This document shows positions 27,556-37,423 of a DNA stretch of 64,000 nt, piece by piece. Positions within the stretch are counted from its first letter, which is position 1; every line of letters begins with the position of its first letter. Both the position numbers and the translations under genes were made by a program. The notes under the pieces were generated by a model. That model was given only the letters and a program-made list of their open reading frames with translations. It ran no database searches and was not told where the DNA came from. The DNA is taken from NCBI RefSeq assembly GCF_001484685.1, contig NZ_CP012200.1:56321-120320 (forward strand), in the 5' to 3' direction. The stretch comes from Thermococcus sp. 2319x1 (GTDB lineage Archaea; Methanobacteriota_B; Thermococci; Thermococcales; Thermococcaceae).

Positions 27556-28665
27556 ATGGGGAGGCTGAGGCTGGCTGAGGCAAGCGCAATACTTATAGGT
27601 ACCCAAATTGGTGCGGGTGTTTTGGGTTTACCGTATGCACTGAGGGAGGCAGGAGTTCTTGGGATTTTTATTGTAATTTTGGCTGGATTGATGACACTCC
27701 TCACTGCCCTGTTCGTGCTTGAGGTCTCATCCAAAAATCCCGGAAAAAGCCTTTCAAAACTCACTGAGGAGCATTTGGGAAAGATAGGTGGAATTTTAAT
27801 GTTTCTCAGCATCTCTGTTTTGGCTTATGGGGCTCTCATAGCATACATTGCAGGGGGTGCTGGTATTTTATCTTCCTTAACCGGGGTTAAGCCTGAGTTC
27901 GCTGCTTTAGCCTTCTGGAGTTTAATGAGCCTGATAGTCTTTATGGGGCTTAAAGTCTCTGGGGAGGCGGAGTTGGCTCTTACGGGGCTTCTTCTTTTAG
28001 TCCTTGCGGTCTCGATAGGTCTTGTTTTGGGAAGGATTGACATAAATAACTTGTCCACTTTTAACGCCTCTGCAGCTTTAGATGGATTGGGAGTTGTGAT
28101 TTTTGCTTATGTCAGCCACATGGTAATCCCCGAGCTCCTCAAAGGACTCGAAGACATAAAAACAACCACAAAAGCGGTCTTTATAGGCTACCTTGTTCCA
28201 ATGGTGTTTTATGCTTTCTTTGTCCTATCATTTGTGGGGGCCTTTGGTTCAGATACGCCCGAACTTGCAACAAGCGCACTTGAAAGGCTATACGGAAATC
28301 TGGGAAGGATTCTAGGTCTTGTTCTGCCCCTTGCAGCAATATGTACAAGTTACATAGGTATAGCCCTTTCGGAAATGGATAATATGAAAGATGTTTTGGG
28401 AGTGGATAGGCTCTATGCGTGGCTGCTGACAGTGCTTCCGCCTTTGCTAATATACCTTGCCGGTCTCAAGAGCTTTGTAAATGCCCTATGGCTGGCTGGA
28501 AGTTTTGGCGGAATACTCTATGCAGGAATACTACCGACGGCAATGTATCTAAAGGCAAAGAGAAGGCAGGAGAGCTTTCATTTTGATCTACCACATTCGA
28601 TCGCTTACTTCTCCGGACTGGTTTTCCTTGTGCTTTTCCTCTATTCAATTGTCTCCTTGGGATAA
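27556..28665 (+). CDS. Amino-acid permease (AAAP/aromatic transporter type)
   Basis: 369 residues, ATG behind GGTGGGAGC. About eleven membrane helices. GTQIGAGVLGLPYALREAG is the classic first-helix G-x-G motif of amino acid/auxin permeases, followed by VVIFAYVSHMVIPELLKGL in helix 6. Imports amino acids with sodium or protons; the specific substrate cannot be inferred, though the family includes aromatic amino acid carriers. Monocistronic; its end overlaps the convergent CxxC protein by 25 bases. Confidence 0.82.
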   Translation: MGRLRLAEASAILIGTQIGAGVLGLPYALREAGVLGIFIVILAGLMTLLTALFVLEVSSKNPGKSLSKLTEEHLGKIGGILMFLSISVLAYGALIAYIAGGAGILSSLTGVKPEFAALAFWSLMSLIVFMGLKVSGEAELALTGLLLLVLAVSIGLVLGRIDINNLSTFNASAALDGLGVVIFAYVSHMVIPELLKGLEDIKTTTKAVFIGYLVPMVFYAFFVLSFVGAFGSDTPELATSALERLYGNLGRILGLVLPLAAICTSYIGIALSEMDNMKDVLGVDRLYAWLLTVLPPLLIYLAGLKSFVNALWLAGSFGGILYAGILPTAMYLKAKRRQESFHFDLPHSIAYFSGLVFLVLFLYSIVSLG

Positions 28666-28922
28666 ATTTTGTATTTTACCACGTACCTTCCTTTTTCAAA
28701 ATCCTCTTCCTTTTCAACGACCTCAACCGGCTCCACTTTTAGTCCGAATTCAATAGCTTCCCATGTGATGTCTTCAAAATAGTCAAATAACCCGCAGGTC
28801 TTGCAGAAGGAGCCCTTAAATTCGATTATTGCCTCATCCTCTTTTACTTCTATTATCTCAGCCTGAGCCTCGCTTCCGTGAAGTCTGTTAAACTCTTCAA
28901 CGGCCTTCTTAAGTATCTCCAT
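28641..28922 (-). CDS. Small conserved protein with a CxxC motif
   Basis: 93 residues, ATG start. Acidic, alpha/beta, with one CKTC in FKGSFCKTCGLFDYFED. Similar small archaeal proteins exist without known function. The CxxC could bind a metal or act in thiol exchange. Its frame is strongly coding-like (alternating strand/helix with conserved-looking hydrophobic pattern) and it converges with, and overlaps, the permease. No signal peptide. Confidence 0.6.
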   Translation of the reverse strand: MEILKKAVEEFNRLHGSEAQAEIIEVKEDEAIIEFKGSFCKTCGLFDYFEDITWEAIEFGLKVEPVEVVEKEEDFEKGRYVVKYKIYPKETIE

Positions 28923-29022
28923 GCTTCTCCCCGCCGAGGTTTGGTTTTGGGTCTTTAAATGATTTTGTTCGAAATTCGTATCAAAATTTTTAAAGTCCGG
29001 CTATGTAGGATGATTGAGAGCT

Positions 29023-31614
29023 ATGATAAGGTTTGCAAACAGGGAATACAGCGATGAGGAAATCTACGCCTTACTCGATAAGCCCATTGCAGAGTGGTTT
29101 AGGCGTAAGTTCGGTACTTTTACTCCTCCCCAGAGATACGCCGTGGTAGAAATCCACAAGGGAGAAAACGTCCTAATATCCTCTCCAACGGGTAGTGGAA
29201 AAACTTTGTCGGCTTTTTTAGCTGCTATAAACGAGCTTGTTCTTCTTGGAAAGGAGGGCAAGCTTGAAGACCAGATTTACGTTCTCTACGTTTCCCCGCT
29301 GAGAGCCTTGAACAATGACATAAGAAGAAACCTTGAGGAGCCGTTAAATGAGATAAGAGAAGTTTACAAAGAGTTAGGCTATGAATTGCCTGAGATAAGG
29401 GTGGCTGTTAGAACAAGCGATACCTCAAGCTATGAAAAGCAGAAGATGGCAAAAAAGCCACCCCATATTTTGATAACCACTCCTGAAAGTCTGGCAATAG
29501 CGTTAAATGCCCCAAAATTTAGAGAGAGGCTGAAAACAGTTAAATACGTGATCGTTGATGAGGTCCATGCCTTGGCTGAGAACAAAAGGGGCACTCATTT
29601 GACCTTAAGCCTTGAGAGACTTCAAAATCTTGCTGGAGACTTCGTAAGAATTGGCCTAAGTGCGACGATACATCCCCTTGAAGAGGTTGCCAAGTTTGTC
29701 TTTGGCTACAACGATGATGGAACCCCACGTTCTGGTTTAATAGTTGATGTTAGCTTTGCAAAGCAGACTGAAATTAGGGTTGAGAGCGTAGTTGAGGATC
29801 TCATCTATGCCCCAGCCAGTGAACTCAGCGAGGCCTTGTATAAACGGTTGGATGAGCTTATAGAGCAGCATCGGACAACTTTAATATTCACAAACACACG
29901 AAGCGGTGCCGAGAGGGTAGCTTATCACCTAAAGAAGAAGTTCCCGAAATATGCGGAATTAATTGAGACTCATCATTCAAGCCTTTCCCGGGATGTCAGG
30001 CTTGAAGTTGAGGAGAAACTGAAGAGAGGGGAGCTCAAGGCGGTAGTTTCAAGCACCTCTCTGGAGCTGGGCATTGATATCGGAAGCATTGATCTTGTTG
30101 TTTTAATAGGCTCCCCCAAGAGCGTCAACAGGGCACTTCAAAGAATTGGGAGGGCCGGGCACAGGTTGCATGAGGTCAGCAAAGGTGTGATCCTTGTTTT
30201 GGATAGGGATGATTTAGTGGAATGCACAGTTTTGGCCCATAACGCGAGAAATAGAAGGCTTGACAGAATTAAAATTCCCCAGAATCCACTGGATGTTCTT
30301 GTGCAGCACCTCCTTGGAATGGCTCTGGAGAGGGTTTGGGATATAAAAGAAGCTTATGCTCTTGTTAGGAGAGCTTATCCATACCGCAACTTGGACTTTG
30401 AGGACTTCATGAGCGTTTTGCACTATCTCGCTGGAGAATACGCAGGTTTGGAGGAAAAGAAGGTTTATGCAAAAATCTGGCTCGATGAAGAGGAAGGCAA
30501 ATTCGGTAAGAGAGGGAAAATGACGAGGGCAATCTACTACATGAACACCGGGACGATCCCAGATGAAGCAAAAATTGAAGTTTACACTCTCGATAAGCGC
30601 TTCATAGGAACTGTCGAGGAGGAATTCGCCGAAAGATTAATGCCCGGGGATATCTTCGTTTTAGCAGGCAGAACCTATGAGTTTAAAAAATCTAGGGGCA
30701 ACAGAATATATGTTGTGCCAAAGGAAGGGGCGAAGCCCACAATCCCGGCGTGGTTTTCTGAGATGCTGCCGCTGAGCTTTGATTTGGCCTTGGATGTGCA
30801 GCGATTTAGAAGGGAGATTAAGGGACTGCTGGGCAACAAAAGGGCTAAAAGACTCCTTATGAAAAAGTATCAAATTGATGAAAAAGCTGCAAAGGCCATT
30901 CTGGGATATTTCAGGGAGCAGGGGAGGTATTCCACAATTCCAGATGACGAGATTCTTTTGGTTGAGGAGGTCTTTGACGAGAGAAGGGCTAAGTATTTCT
31001 TCCATACCCTAATTGGAAGAAGGGCAAACGAAGCCCTAAGCAGGGCCTTTGCATACCTTATCAGCAAGAAGAAGAGAACAAACGTGGGAATAGCAATAAG
31101 CGATAACGGCTTCATGCTTATCCTCCCTAAGGAGAAGCCCCTAAGCGAAGAGGAAATTAAGGAGCTGTTTCAGGTTGAGGACTTAAGAGGGACTTTAAAG
31201 AGAGCATTAGACAACACGGAGCTCTTAAAGAGACGCTTTAGGCATGTGGCAAACAGGGGGTTGCTCATCCTTAGGAGATACATGGGGAGAAAGAAAAGCT
31301 TAAGCAGGCAACAGCTGAATGCACAAACCCTTTTGAGGCTCTTGAAGAAGAACTATCCTGATTTTCCGCTTTTAAAGGAGGTTTACAGGGAAATAATGGA
31401 GGACAAGATGGATATAGAAAACGCGGAGCTCTTTTTGAGCTGGGTGAAAGAGGGGAAGATAAAGGTTGTTATAGAGCACAACGAGCTTCCGAGTCCATTT
31501 GCCTTCAACCTTGAGGTAATCGGAGCGAGCGACGTTGTTCTCATGGAGGATAGAAGGGAACTAATTAAGCAGTTGCACAGCAAGATTATGAAGCTGATAG
31601 AGGAAAAGGCTTAA
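29023..31614 (+). CDS. Lhr-type DEAD/DEAH helicase (aLhr2-like)
   Basis: 863 residues, ATG 29023. RecA domain 1: Q-motif TPPQRYAV, Walker A SSPTGSGKT at about 53-61, PLRALNNDIRRN, TPESLAI and DEVHALAENKRG. RecA domain 2: IFTNTRSGAER, THHSSLSRDVRL, SSTSLELGIDIGSIDLV and QRIGRAGHR. Then the winged-helix and Lhr core domains. Length and motif order match Pyrococcus aLhr2, an ATP-dependent helicase that unwinds and anneals RNA/DNA hybrids and is linked to repair. No partner genes adjacent. Confidence 0.9.
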   Translation: MIRFANREYSDEEIYALLDKPIAEWFRRKFGTFTPPQRYAVVEIHKGENVLISSPTGSGKTLSAFLAAINELVLLGKEGKLEDQIYVLYVSPLRALNNDIRRNLEEPLNEIREVYKELGYELPEIRVAVRTSDTSSYEKQKMAKKPPHILITTPESLAIALNAPKFRERLKTVKYVIVDEVHALAENKRGTHLTLSLERLQNLAGDFVRIGLSATIHPLEEVAKFVFGYNDDGTPRSGLIVDVSFAKQTEIRVESVVEDLIYAPASELSEALYKRLDELIEQHRTTLIFTNTRSGAERVAYHLKKKFPKYAELIETHHSSLSRDVRLEVEEKLKRGELKAVVSSTSLELGIDIGSIDLVVLIGSPKSVNRALQRIGRAGHRLHEVSKGVILVLDRDDLVECTVLAHNARNRRLDRIKIPQNPLDVLVQHLLGMALERVWDIKEAYALVRRAYPYRNLDFEDFMSVLHYLAGEYAGLEEKKVYAKIWLDEEEGKFGKRGKMTRAIYYMNTGTIPDEAKIEVYTLDKRFIGTVEEEFAERLMPGDIFVLAGRTYEFKKSRGNRIYVVPKEGAKPTIPAWFSEMLPLSFDLALDVQRFRREIKGLLGNKRAKRLLMKKYQIDEKAAKAILGYFREQGRYSTIPDDEILLVEEVFDERRAKYFFHTLIGRRANEALSRAFAYLISKKKRTNVGIAISDNGFMLILPKEKPLSEEEIKELFQVEDLRGTLKRALDNTELLKRRFRHVANRGLLILRRYMGRKKSLSRQQLNAQTLLRLLKKNYPDFPLLKEVYREIMEDKMDIENAELFLSWVKEGKIKVVIEHNELPSPFAFNLEVIGASDVVLMEDRRELIKQLHSKIMKLIEEKA

Positions 31615-31641
31615 ATACTATAGAAGTAATTACTGATTGGA

Positions 31642-32268
31642 ATGAACAGAAGGATATCGAGTCTGTTGCTCATCTTGTTTGGTCTTCTACTACTTTAGTC
31701 GCTGGACTATTTTGAGGAAGTTTCCAACAAAGATCCTCTTTTCACCTTCGTATCTTGTGGCTTACTCTTCTGAAGGTTCTGAGCTATGGAGGAAGGAGTT
31801 TAACACAACATCAGTAAGCGCGGCTAGTGATTTGATCGCAGCGGGGGGCTATTTGAAGAATGGCAGCGTGGTTAAGGTTTTTGACATAAAGGGCGAAGAG
31901 CTCTGGAGCTTAAACTTCGGTGAGGAAGTAGCAACAAACGGAAAAATCGTTGCCTCTGGAGTAATGAGCGTTATCATCCGAGCTTGATGTTGGGAAGAAT
32001 CGCAATTTCTAAAGACGAAAAGTACATAGTTTATGGGATTTCTGGGGTGGATCTGGTCTTAAATCCTCTCTTTGACTGTGATAAAGACGGAATCATAGAC
32101 GAAAGCGACCCTCTTCCTATAAACAATGATCTCTTCTACAGAATTCTTCTGACTGTCATTGTGGGTATTTCCGCGTTCTGGATAAAAAGAGAAGAACTGC
32201 AAAAGGAAAGGGAAGAATTTAGAAAAAGATATGAAGAAATTAAAAGCGTCTTAGATTCTAAACTCTGA
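31642..32268 (+). pseudogene. Broken secreted beta-propeller/membrane protein gene
   Basis: Three frames together read as one protein. ATG 31642 gives a signal segment (MNRRISSLLLILFGLLLL) ending in TAG at about 31696. The next frame continues as YLVAYSSEGSELWRKEFNT, DIKGEELWSLNF: repeats of the PQQ/WD-like propeller type, stopping at 31985-31987. The first frame resumes with ISKDEKYIVYGISG, DCDKDGIIDESDPLP (a calcium-binding DxDxDG loop), a membrane helix (ILLTVIVGISAFWI) and a charged helix. So at least two frame breaks and an internal deletion have occurred. Similar surface proteins with N-terminal signal and C-terminal anchor are common in Thermococcales. Confidence 0.65.
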
Positions 32269-34117
32269 TCTCCAAGGTCTTAGCCACGAAAGCGAGCAGG
32301 TCTGTCAGTTCCTTAATCCTCGTCTCTGGCGAGGCCCCCATGTGTCCGCTCTTTGTTTCTACCCTCAGATAAACTGGGGCTCCGAGGTCTTTGAGCTTCT
32401 TTGCGAACTTAAGTGCATGTGCAGGGTGAACTCTGTCATCGTACAAGCCGGTATAGATTAGTGTCGGGGGATACTTTTGGGGCTTTACGTTGTGATATGG
32501 GGAATACTTGAGGAGGAACTCCCTGTCCTTTGGGTCATCCGGGTTGCCGTATTCGGGTATCCATACGCTTCCAATGTAAAGTTTATGGAACCTCAGCATG
32601 TCTATAACCGGATACCCTATTAAAGCGGCATCCATGACGTCCGGCCTCTGGACTAAAACAGCTGAAACCAAAAGACCGCCGTTGCTTCTTCCCCAGGCAG
32701 CAACCTTGTAGCCCTCTTTTTTGAGCTTCTCGAGAACTGCAATAAAGTCATCAAAGACGTTCTGTTTGTTCTCCCTCATCCCAGCTCTGTGCCATTCCTC
32801 GCCGTATTCGCTTCCTCCTCTAAGGTTTGCCATCACAAAGGTTCCACCGCGCTTTATAAAAGGTATTGCATGCGGGAAGAACCTGGGATTCAGGGCAATG
32901 TTGAAGCCGCCGTATCCGAAAACCCACGCCTTCTTTTCGTCCTTTTCTCCTTTCACAATGAAGTAGTGCACCTTAGTTCCATCCTTTGAAATCGCGAAAT
33001 CTTCGCCAACCTTAAAGATACCCTCCACTTTTACCTCATCGATTAGCTCAAGCTTTTCCTTGAAGAAATATAGGCGATATGGGATTGTAAAGCTTTCGTA
33101 CCTCAAAATAGCCTTTTTCCCATCATTATCGAGGGGTTGAACCTGTCCGGGCACGTCGAATTTTATCTCCTCAAGAAGCTTCCCGTCAAGGGTGAAGACC
33201 TTCAGCAGTGATGAAGCATGCACGAGATAGCCGGCAAGGATTTTACCCCCGGCTATTATAGCCCACTCCAGCGGGAACTCGTCTTCTGGGATGACTTCTC
33301 TTACTTTTCCATTTTCAATGGCAATGACCTTACCGAGTCCCTTTCCTTCCCTTGTGTAGATGTAAAGCTTTCCGTCTATGTAGTCTATTGGATAAGCCGG
33401 AACCTCGCTTGAATACACCTTTTCCCATTTTTCCGGCTCTTCAAGGGGACCAAAATAAATCTCACTCTTGTTCCATCCTAAGGAGAGGGTTAGCAGTGCA
33501 TAATTACCGTAGTTGCTTCTGTGGAGGGTCATAAAGTATCCTGAGCCCAATCCTTCTCCAAAGACCATCCTCTCTTCTCCGCCCTTTTTGAGGAAGATTC
33601 TCTCCGCAGGAGCATCAACTCCGTCTGGTGTTTTTCCCTTTCTGTAGAAGCGTGCAAAATAGTAGCCGTCATCAAGGAAAACGATGTTCCAGAGTGATGG
33701 TTTTATCTCCTCAACTACCTCACCATTTTCGAGGTCAATTATCCTTGTAATGCCCTCATCTGCTCCTCCTATTGAAAAGCTGTACGCTAACCTTTTCCCC
33801 TCTCTGTCTACGGTGAAGCTTTGCAGAAGAATTTCGTCCTTAAGTTCCTCTTCAAGCTGCTTTGAATCGACTATGACTTCGTTTGTTTCGAGAATCTTTA
33901 TTGCCTGCCTCCCCTTCTCGTTTATCCTTACAAACGTCCCTCTCTTTGTTATGTGAGCTTCAACGACGTTGGGGAGGTAATAGTGCTCTCTGACCTCTTC
34001 GATGAGCCTATCGGGCAAATCGCCCAGAAACTCTCTAAAGCGGGTGTTTCCCTCTTCTATGAATTTTAAAACCCTCTCGTCACTTAGGTTTTCCATCCAG
34101 ATATAGGGGTCTTCCAC
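32258..34117 (-). CDS. Prolyl oligopeptidase
   Basis: 619 residues. GTG 34117 is chosen: GGTGGT lies upstream and the product starts EDPYIWMENLSDERVL, like the Pyrococcus enzyme; earlier in-frame GTG 34126 is possible. N-terminal seven-bladed propeller, then alpha/beta hydrolase. Predicted triad S478 in GRSNGGLL, D560 or D561 in LYDDRVHP and H592 in SGHMG, which agree with known Pyrococcus positions. Cleaves short peptides after proline, intracellular, useful in peptide fermentation. Converges with the broken propeller gene by 11 bases. Confidence 0.94.
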   Translation of the reverse strand: MEDPYIWMENLSDERVLKFIEEGNTRFREFLGDLPDRLIEEVREHYYLPNVVEAHITKRGTFVRINEKGRQAIKILETNEVIVDSKQLEEELKDEILLQSFTVDREGKRLAYSFSIGGADEGITRIIDLENGEVVEEIKPSLWNIVFLDDGYYFARFYRKGKTPDGVDAPAERIFLKKGGEERMVFGEGLGSGYFMTLHRSNYGNYALLTLSLGWNKSEIYFGPLEEPEKWEKVYSSEVPAYPIDYIDGKLYIYTREGKGLGKVIAIENGKVREVIPEDEFPLEWAIIAGGKILAGYLVHASSLLKVFTLDGKLLEEIKFDVPGQVQPLDNDGKKAILRYESFTIPYRLYFFKEKLELIDEVKVEGIFKVGEDFAISKDGTKVHYFIVKGEKDEKKAWVFGYGGFNIALNPRFFPHAIPFIKRGGTFVMANLRGGSEYGEEWHRAGMRENKQNVFDDFIAVLEKLKKEGYKVAAWGRSNGGLLVSAVLVQRPDVMDAALIGYPVIDMLRFHKLYIGSVWIPEYGNPDDPKDREFLLKYSPYHNVKPQKYPPTLIYTGLYDDRVHPAHALKFAKKLKDLGAPVYLRVETKSGHMGASPETRIKELTDLLAFVAKTLEIRV

Positions 34118-34214
34118 GCTTACCACCGTTTAGATATATACCTTAGCGTTATTAAACCTATTGCCCCGCTCAACACTTAAATATCCCTTTGTCAAAATCT
34201 CTCAGGTGGTTTGT

Positions 34215-36098
34215 ATGATACTCCGAGGGAAAGTTGTTGGAAGTGAAATTCCCCGGTTTAAGCACAGATGGTTTGGGGTTCTTGAGGTCGATGCCGGGGG
34301 GAGATACAAGCTTTACATGAGCGGTATTGCTCAATGGTTTGTAACGGGGGATGAAGTGGAAATACACATTAAGAACAGACCCAAAAAAGGCAACGTGCTT
34401 GACTTTGACGATTATGAGCTCTACAAGTTTTACGGAGGAGATAAAATAAAGGTCTGGCCGGTATGGGAGAAGAGATATGAGGCAGAGCGCTTTTCTCCCC
34501 TAACGGGAGAGCTCCTATACACCTATAGGATAAAAGCCAGAGAGGCAACCTATGAAAGCGACTTTGAGGCAATAGCGGAGCTTGAGCAGTATCACTATGC
34601 ATCTCAGAAGGAGAAGGTTGCGCTTTGGAGGTGTGAGAACAACCACATCTTCGAGGCAAACACGAAGCAGAGATGCCCGGTTTGTGGGAATGAAAAAGTC
34701 CACATTCTTGAGATTAAGGGTTCCACTCCAGCATCGAGGTTTTTGATTCTTGAGCTTGAGAACAGGGAGGAATACGAGCCGAAGATTTTGGCATACGTAA
34801 GGGTTGACCCGCCTATTCCGCTGATGCACCGCCGTTTGCCCAATGGTGAAATAGAGAAGAACATAAGGGAGAAGGTTTTTCCGGAGGAGTGGTTTAAGCC
34901 CTCTTTCTGGCCAGAGAAAATCATGAAAGAGCTTTATGAAGAGCTGAAGAAAAAGCACACAAAAAAGATCGCACGCCATCTGCTGTGGGAGGAGGCTAAG
35001 TTGGGGGCTTTAAGGGAGAGCAACACGGCTGGAGCTAGAATAGCTAGAGTTGTTGTGCATCCGGATTATAGAAGCGATGGACTCGGACAGCTCAGCGTTA
35101 AAGCCGCCCTCGAGTGGATAAACGAGAGAAGAGTCCCGGAGATGAGAAAGAGAAAGCACATAGTAGAGACAATAGCCCAGATGGCTCGTTTCAATCCGTT
35201 TTTTGAGAAAGTTGGGTTTAAGTTTCTATGGGAGACAGCAAGCGGAAGACCAGTGCTTTTCTATCCCCTAACTGATGAAGCGAAGAAATACATCGAAAGG
35301 TTTCTCAGAGAAGACCCATATGCTCCCAAGGATGGAAGATTGTGGAGGCCAAGCTACGGGAAGGTTGAACCCTTGAAGGGGCCAATAGTTTTTAAGAATG
35401 TCAGCAAGGTGTTTGAAAGTGAACTGGACATAAAGGGTCTCCCGGAGGAGATAAGGTTCCTTCTGGAAGCTTTTGGGGTTAGACACAGGGTGATACAGAG
35501 GCCGATTTTAAGGAACCTGAACTTTGAAATTAAGCCCGGTGAAATAGTTGCGGTTGTTGGGGCAAGTGGAGCTGGGAAGACGACTCTCATTAGGCTTCTC
35601 CTTGGTGCAGCACTTGGCTATTGGGAAGAGAAATACAGACCTACGAGTGGAGAGATTAAGGTGCCGGAGAACGTTAAAGTTTCGGCACTGCTACCGGGGG
35701 AGCAGGAACCTGTTTTTGGAAGTGAAAGCATTTTGGAGCATGTTTACAGAAAGATAGGGGATTTAAACGCAGCCGTTGAGGTTCTAAACCGCTCCGGTCT
35801 TAGTGATGCCGTTCTTTATAGGGCGAAGTTCGGCGAGCTTTCGACGGGCCAAAAGGAGAGGGCAAAGATAGCATCTTTACTTGCAGAGAAGCCAAATCTT
35901 CTGCTTATGGACGAATTCGCTGCCCATCTTGACACCCTTACCGCCATGAGGGTCGCCAAAAAGGTAAGTGAAATTCTAAGGGAAGCTGGCATAACAGCCT
36001 TGATAATAACCCACAGACCTGAGGTCGTCAAGGCCTTGGATCCGGATAAGGTTCTCTTTGTGGGCTATGGAACCGCAAGGCTGAGTGATCAATTTTGA
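34215..36098 (+). CDS. GNAT acetyltransferase-zinc ribbon-ABC ATPase fusion (COG2401 type)
   Basis: 627 residues, ATG 34215 behind AGGTGGT. N-terminal beta domain (1-100); a zinc ribbon C140-x13-C154-x2-C157 with H143 nearby (CENNH, CPVC); a GNAT domain with motif A VVVHPDYRSDGLGQ near 279-293; and an ABC ATPase from ~395 to the end with Walker A GASGAGKTT, an unusual signature LSTGQKERAKIA, Walker B LLLMDEFAA and H-loop IITHRP. No membrane partner. The family is conserved in Thermococcales with unknown role; the ABC part resembles soluble ABC ATPases of DNA repair or translation more than transporters. Single gene, divergent from POP. Confidence 0.85.
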   Translation: MILRGKVVGSEIPRFKHRWFGVLEVDAGGRYKLYMSGIAQWFVTGDEVEIHIKNRPKKGNVLDFDDYELYKFYGGDKIKVWPVWEKRYEAERFSPLTGELLYTYRIKAREATYESDFEAIAELEQYHYASQKEKVALWRCENNHIFEANTKQRCPVCGNEKVHILEIKGSTPASRFLILELENREEYEPKILAYVRVDPPIPLMHRRLPNGEIEKNIREKVFPEEWFKPSFWPEKIMKELYEELKKKHTKKIARHLLWEEAKLGALRESNTAGARIARVVVHPDYRSDGLGQLSVKAALEWINERRVPEMRKRKHIVETIAQMARFNPFFEKVGFKFLWETASGRPVLFYPLTDEAKKYIERFLREDPYAPKDGRLWRPSYGKVEPLKGPIVFKNVSKVFESELDIKGLPEEIRFLLEAFGVRHRVIQRPILRNLNFEIKPGEIVAVVGASGAGKTTLIRLLLGAALGYWEEKYRPTSGEIKVPENVKVSALLPGEQEPVFGSESILEHVYRKIGDLNAAVEVLNRSGLSDAVLYRAKFGELSTGQKERAKIASLLAEKPNLLLMDEFAAHLDTLTAMRVAKKVSEILREAGITALIITHRPEVVKALDPDKVLFVGYGTARLSDQF

Positions 36099-36150
36099 CC
36101 ACACTTTTCTTTTCCTTTGACCACACCATATTTAATTGGAGGTGGGAGAT

Positions 36151-36816
36151 ATGATAGAGGTTGTTGAGAGAGAATATAAGGTTGGAGAAGGAACAAAGCT
36201 GAAGATTGGAAACGTAAACGGCACCATAAAGATCGAGGGTTATGAGGGTGAAACTATAAAACTGAAAGCCGAAAAAAAGTGGGGGCTTTTAGGTGCAGAG
36301 CCAAAGATAAAGGTCAAAAAAGAGGGAAACGTGCTTGAGATTAAAGCAGAGCAGAAAAGGAACTTTGGGATAGGTATTGGTGGTAGTGCGGTTAATTTTG
36401 AGATTTTACTCCCCAAGGGGATTGAGATTGAAAAGGTTGGAAATGTTAACGGCTCAATAGGCATTAAAGGGGTCAGAAGAGTTGGGAAGGTATCCACTGT
36501 AAACGGAAGCATAGTCCTTGAAAACTGCTTCTTTGAAAAAGCCTCAACTGTAAACGGAAGCATAAAAGCAGTGTTTTCGACTATGAAGGGAGATAGTGTG
36601 ATTTCAACCATAAACGGGAGCATTGAAGTATATATCCCAAGAAAAGCGGACGTTGAAATAGAGGCAAGTGGCGTCAATGGAAAGATAACTTCTGAGCTTC
36701 CCGGGGAGTTGAAGTCTGCTTATGGTTCAAAATCCTTTGAGACGGTTCTTGGAGAAGGAACCCACAAGCTCAAGATTTCAACCGTAAACGGGAGCATAGT
36801 AATTAAAGCACTATAA
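36151..36816 (+). CDS. DUF4097-like beta-repeat protein
   Basis: 221 residues, ATG 36151 behind GGAGGTGGGAGAT. Built from short beta repeats, seven of them centred on (V/I)NG(S/T/K)I: NVNGTI, NVNGSI, TVNGSI twice, TINGSI, GVNGKI and TVNGSI. This is the right-handed beta-helix pattern of DUF4097/adhesin-like proteins. Unlike most members it has no signal peptide or membrane anchor. Function unknown. Its end overlaps the convergent CPBP protease gene by 14 bases. Confidence 0.75.
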   Translation: MIEVVEREYKVGEGTKLKIGNVNGTIKIEGYEGETIKLKAEKKWGLLGAEPKIKVKKEGNVLEIKAEQKRNFGIGIGGSAVNFEILLPKGIEIEKVGNVNGSIGIKGVRRVGKVSTVNGSIVLENCFFEKASTVNGSIKAVFSTMKGDSVISTINGSIEVYIPRKADVEIEASGVNGKITSELPGELKSAYGSKSFETVLGEGTHKLKISTVNGSIVIKAL

Positions 36817-37402
36817 GTAGGTCAAAAGCCACCGCACCGACCCAGTGGAGAAGAAAACTCGGCAGAAAGCTTTCACTCTTTAAATCAATTTTTGCAAAGA
36901 TTATTCCCGCTATGAACGAGTAGGGAACTTCCAGTGGCGGCTTGCCTATGTGGACGAGAGTGTAGGGAACGTTCTGGACGATTATCCCTAACCACTTGTT
37001 TTTCCTTGCAAGGGGAAAGAGGAGAATCCCTCTGTAAAATGCCTCGTGGGCAAACATGATAACGCCAATCAAAAGCTCCTTAAGGAGAAAATCCTCCCAA
37101 GAAGAGTAGGCAAATATCGGATAATACGCCTTGAAGCTTTCCAGCTGGGAGGCATAAACACTTATAGGAAAAGAGAGGAGAAAGAGGGCAAAAGCCCAAA
37201 CATAGCCATCTCTTTTCCCTGTTTTAAAGCCGAGCTCCCGGGGCTTGAAGCCAAGAAAATAAGCAACTGTGAGGGGTATGAGCACATAGAAAAGGCCATC
37301 ATAAAAAGCCCATTCGTAGATGTTTTTCCCTAATCGATAGTTGAGAGCAATGAGAATTCCGGCAAGAGCGTAGAGGGCAATTATCTCTTTCAAAGTCTTC
37401 AC
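36803..37402 (-). CDS. CPBP-family intramembrane protease
   Basis: 199 residues, GTG 37402 (TTG 37405 also open). Six membrane helices. AHEAFYRGILL, VPYTLVHIGKPP and LLHWVGAVAFD are the three conserved motifs of CAAX/Abi-type glutamic intramembrane proteases; the first motif has HE in place of the usual EE. Could process prenylated or other membrane substrates. No clear ribosome site, so leaderless start is possible. Confidence 0.75.
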   Translation of the reverse strand: MKTLKEIIALYALAGILIALNYRLGKNIYEWAFYDGLFYVLIPLTVAYFLGFKPRELGFKTGKRDGYVWAFALFLLSFPISVYASQLESFKAYYPIFAYSSWEDFLLKELLIGVIMFAHEAFYRGILLFPLARKNKWLGIIVQNVPYTLVHIGKPPLEVPYSFIAGIIFAKIDLKSESFLPSFLLHWVGAVAFDLLIVL

Positions 37403-37423
37403 CAAATAAAAAAGATAAAGGAA

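Noticed and set aside
36151-36816. DNA repeats from the VNGSI motif as a CRISPR-like or satellite array
   Set aside because: The repeats are short, unevenly spaced and keep reading frame; they reflect protein repeats.
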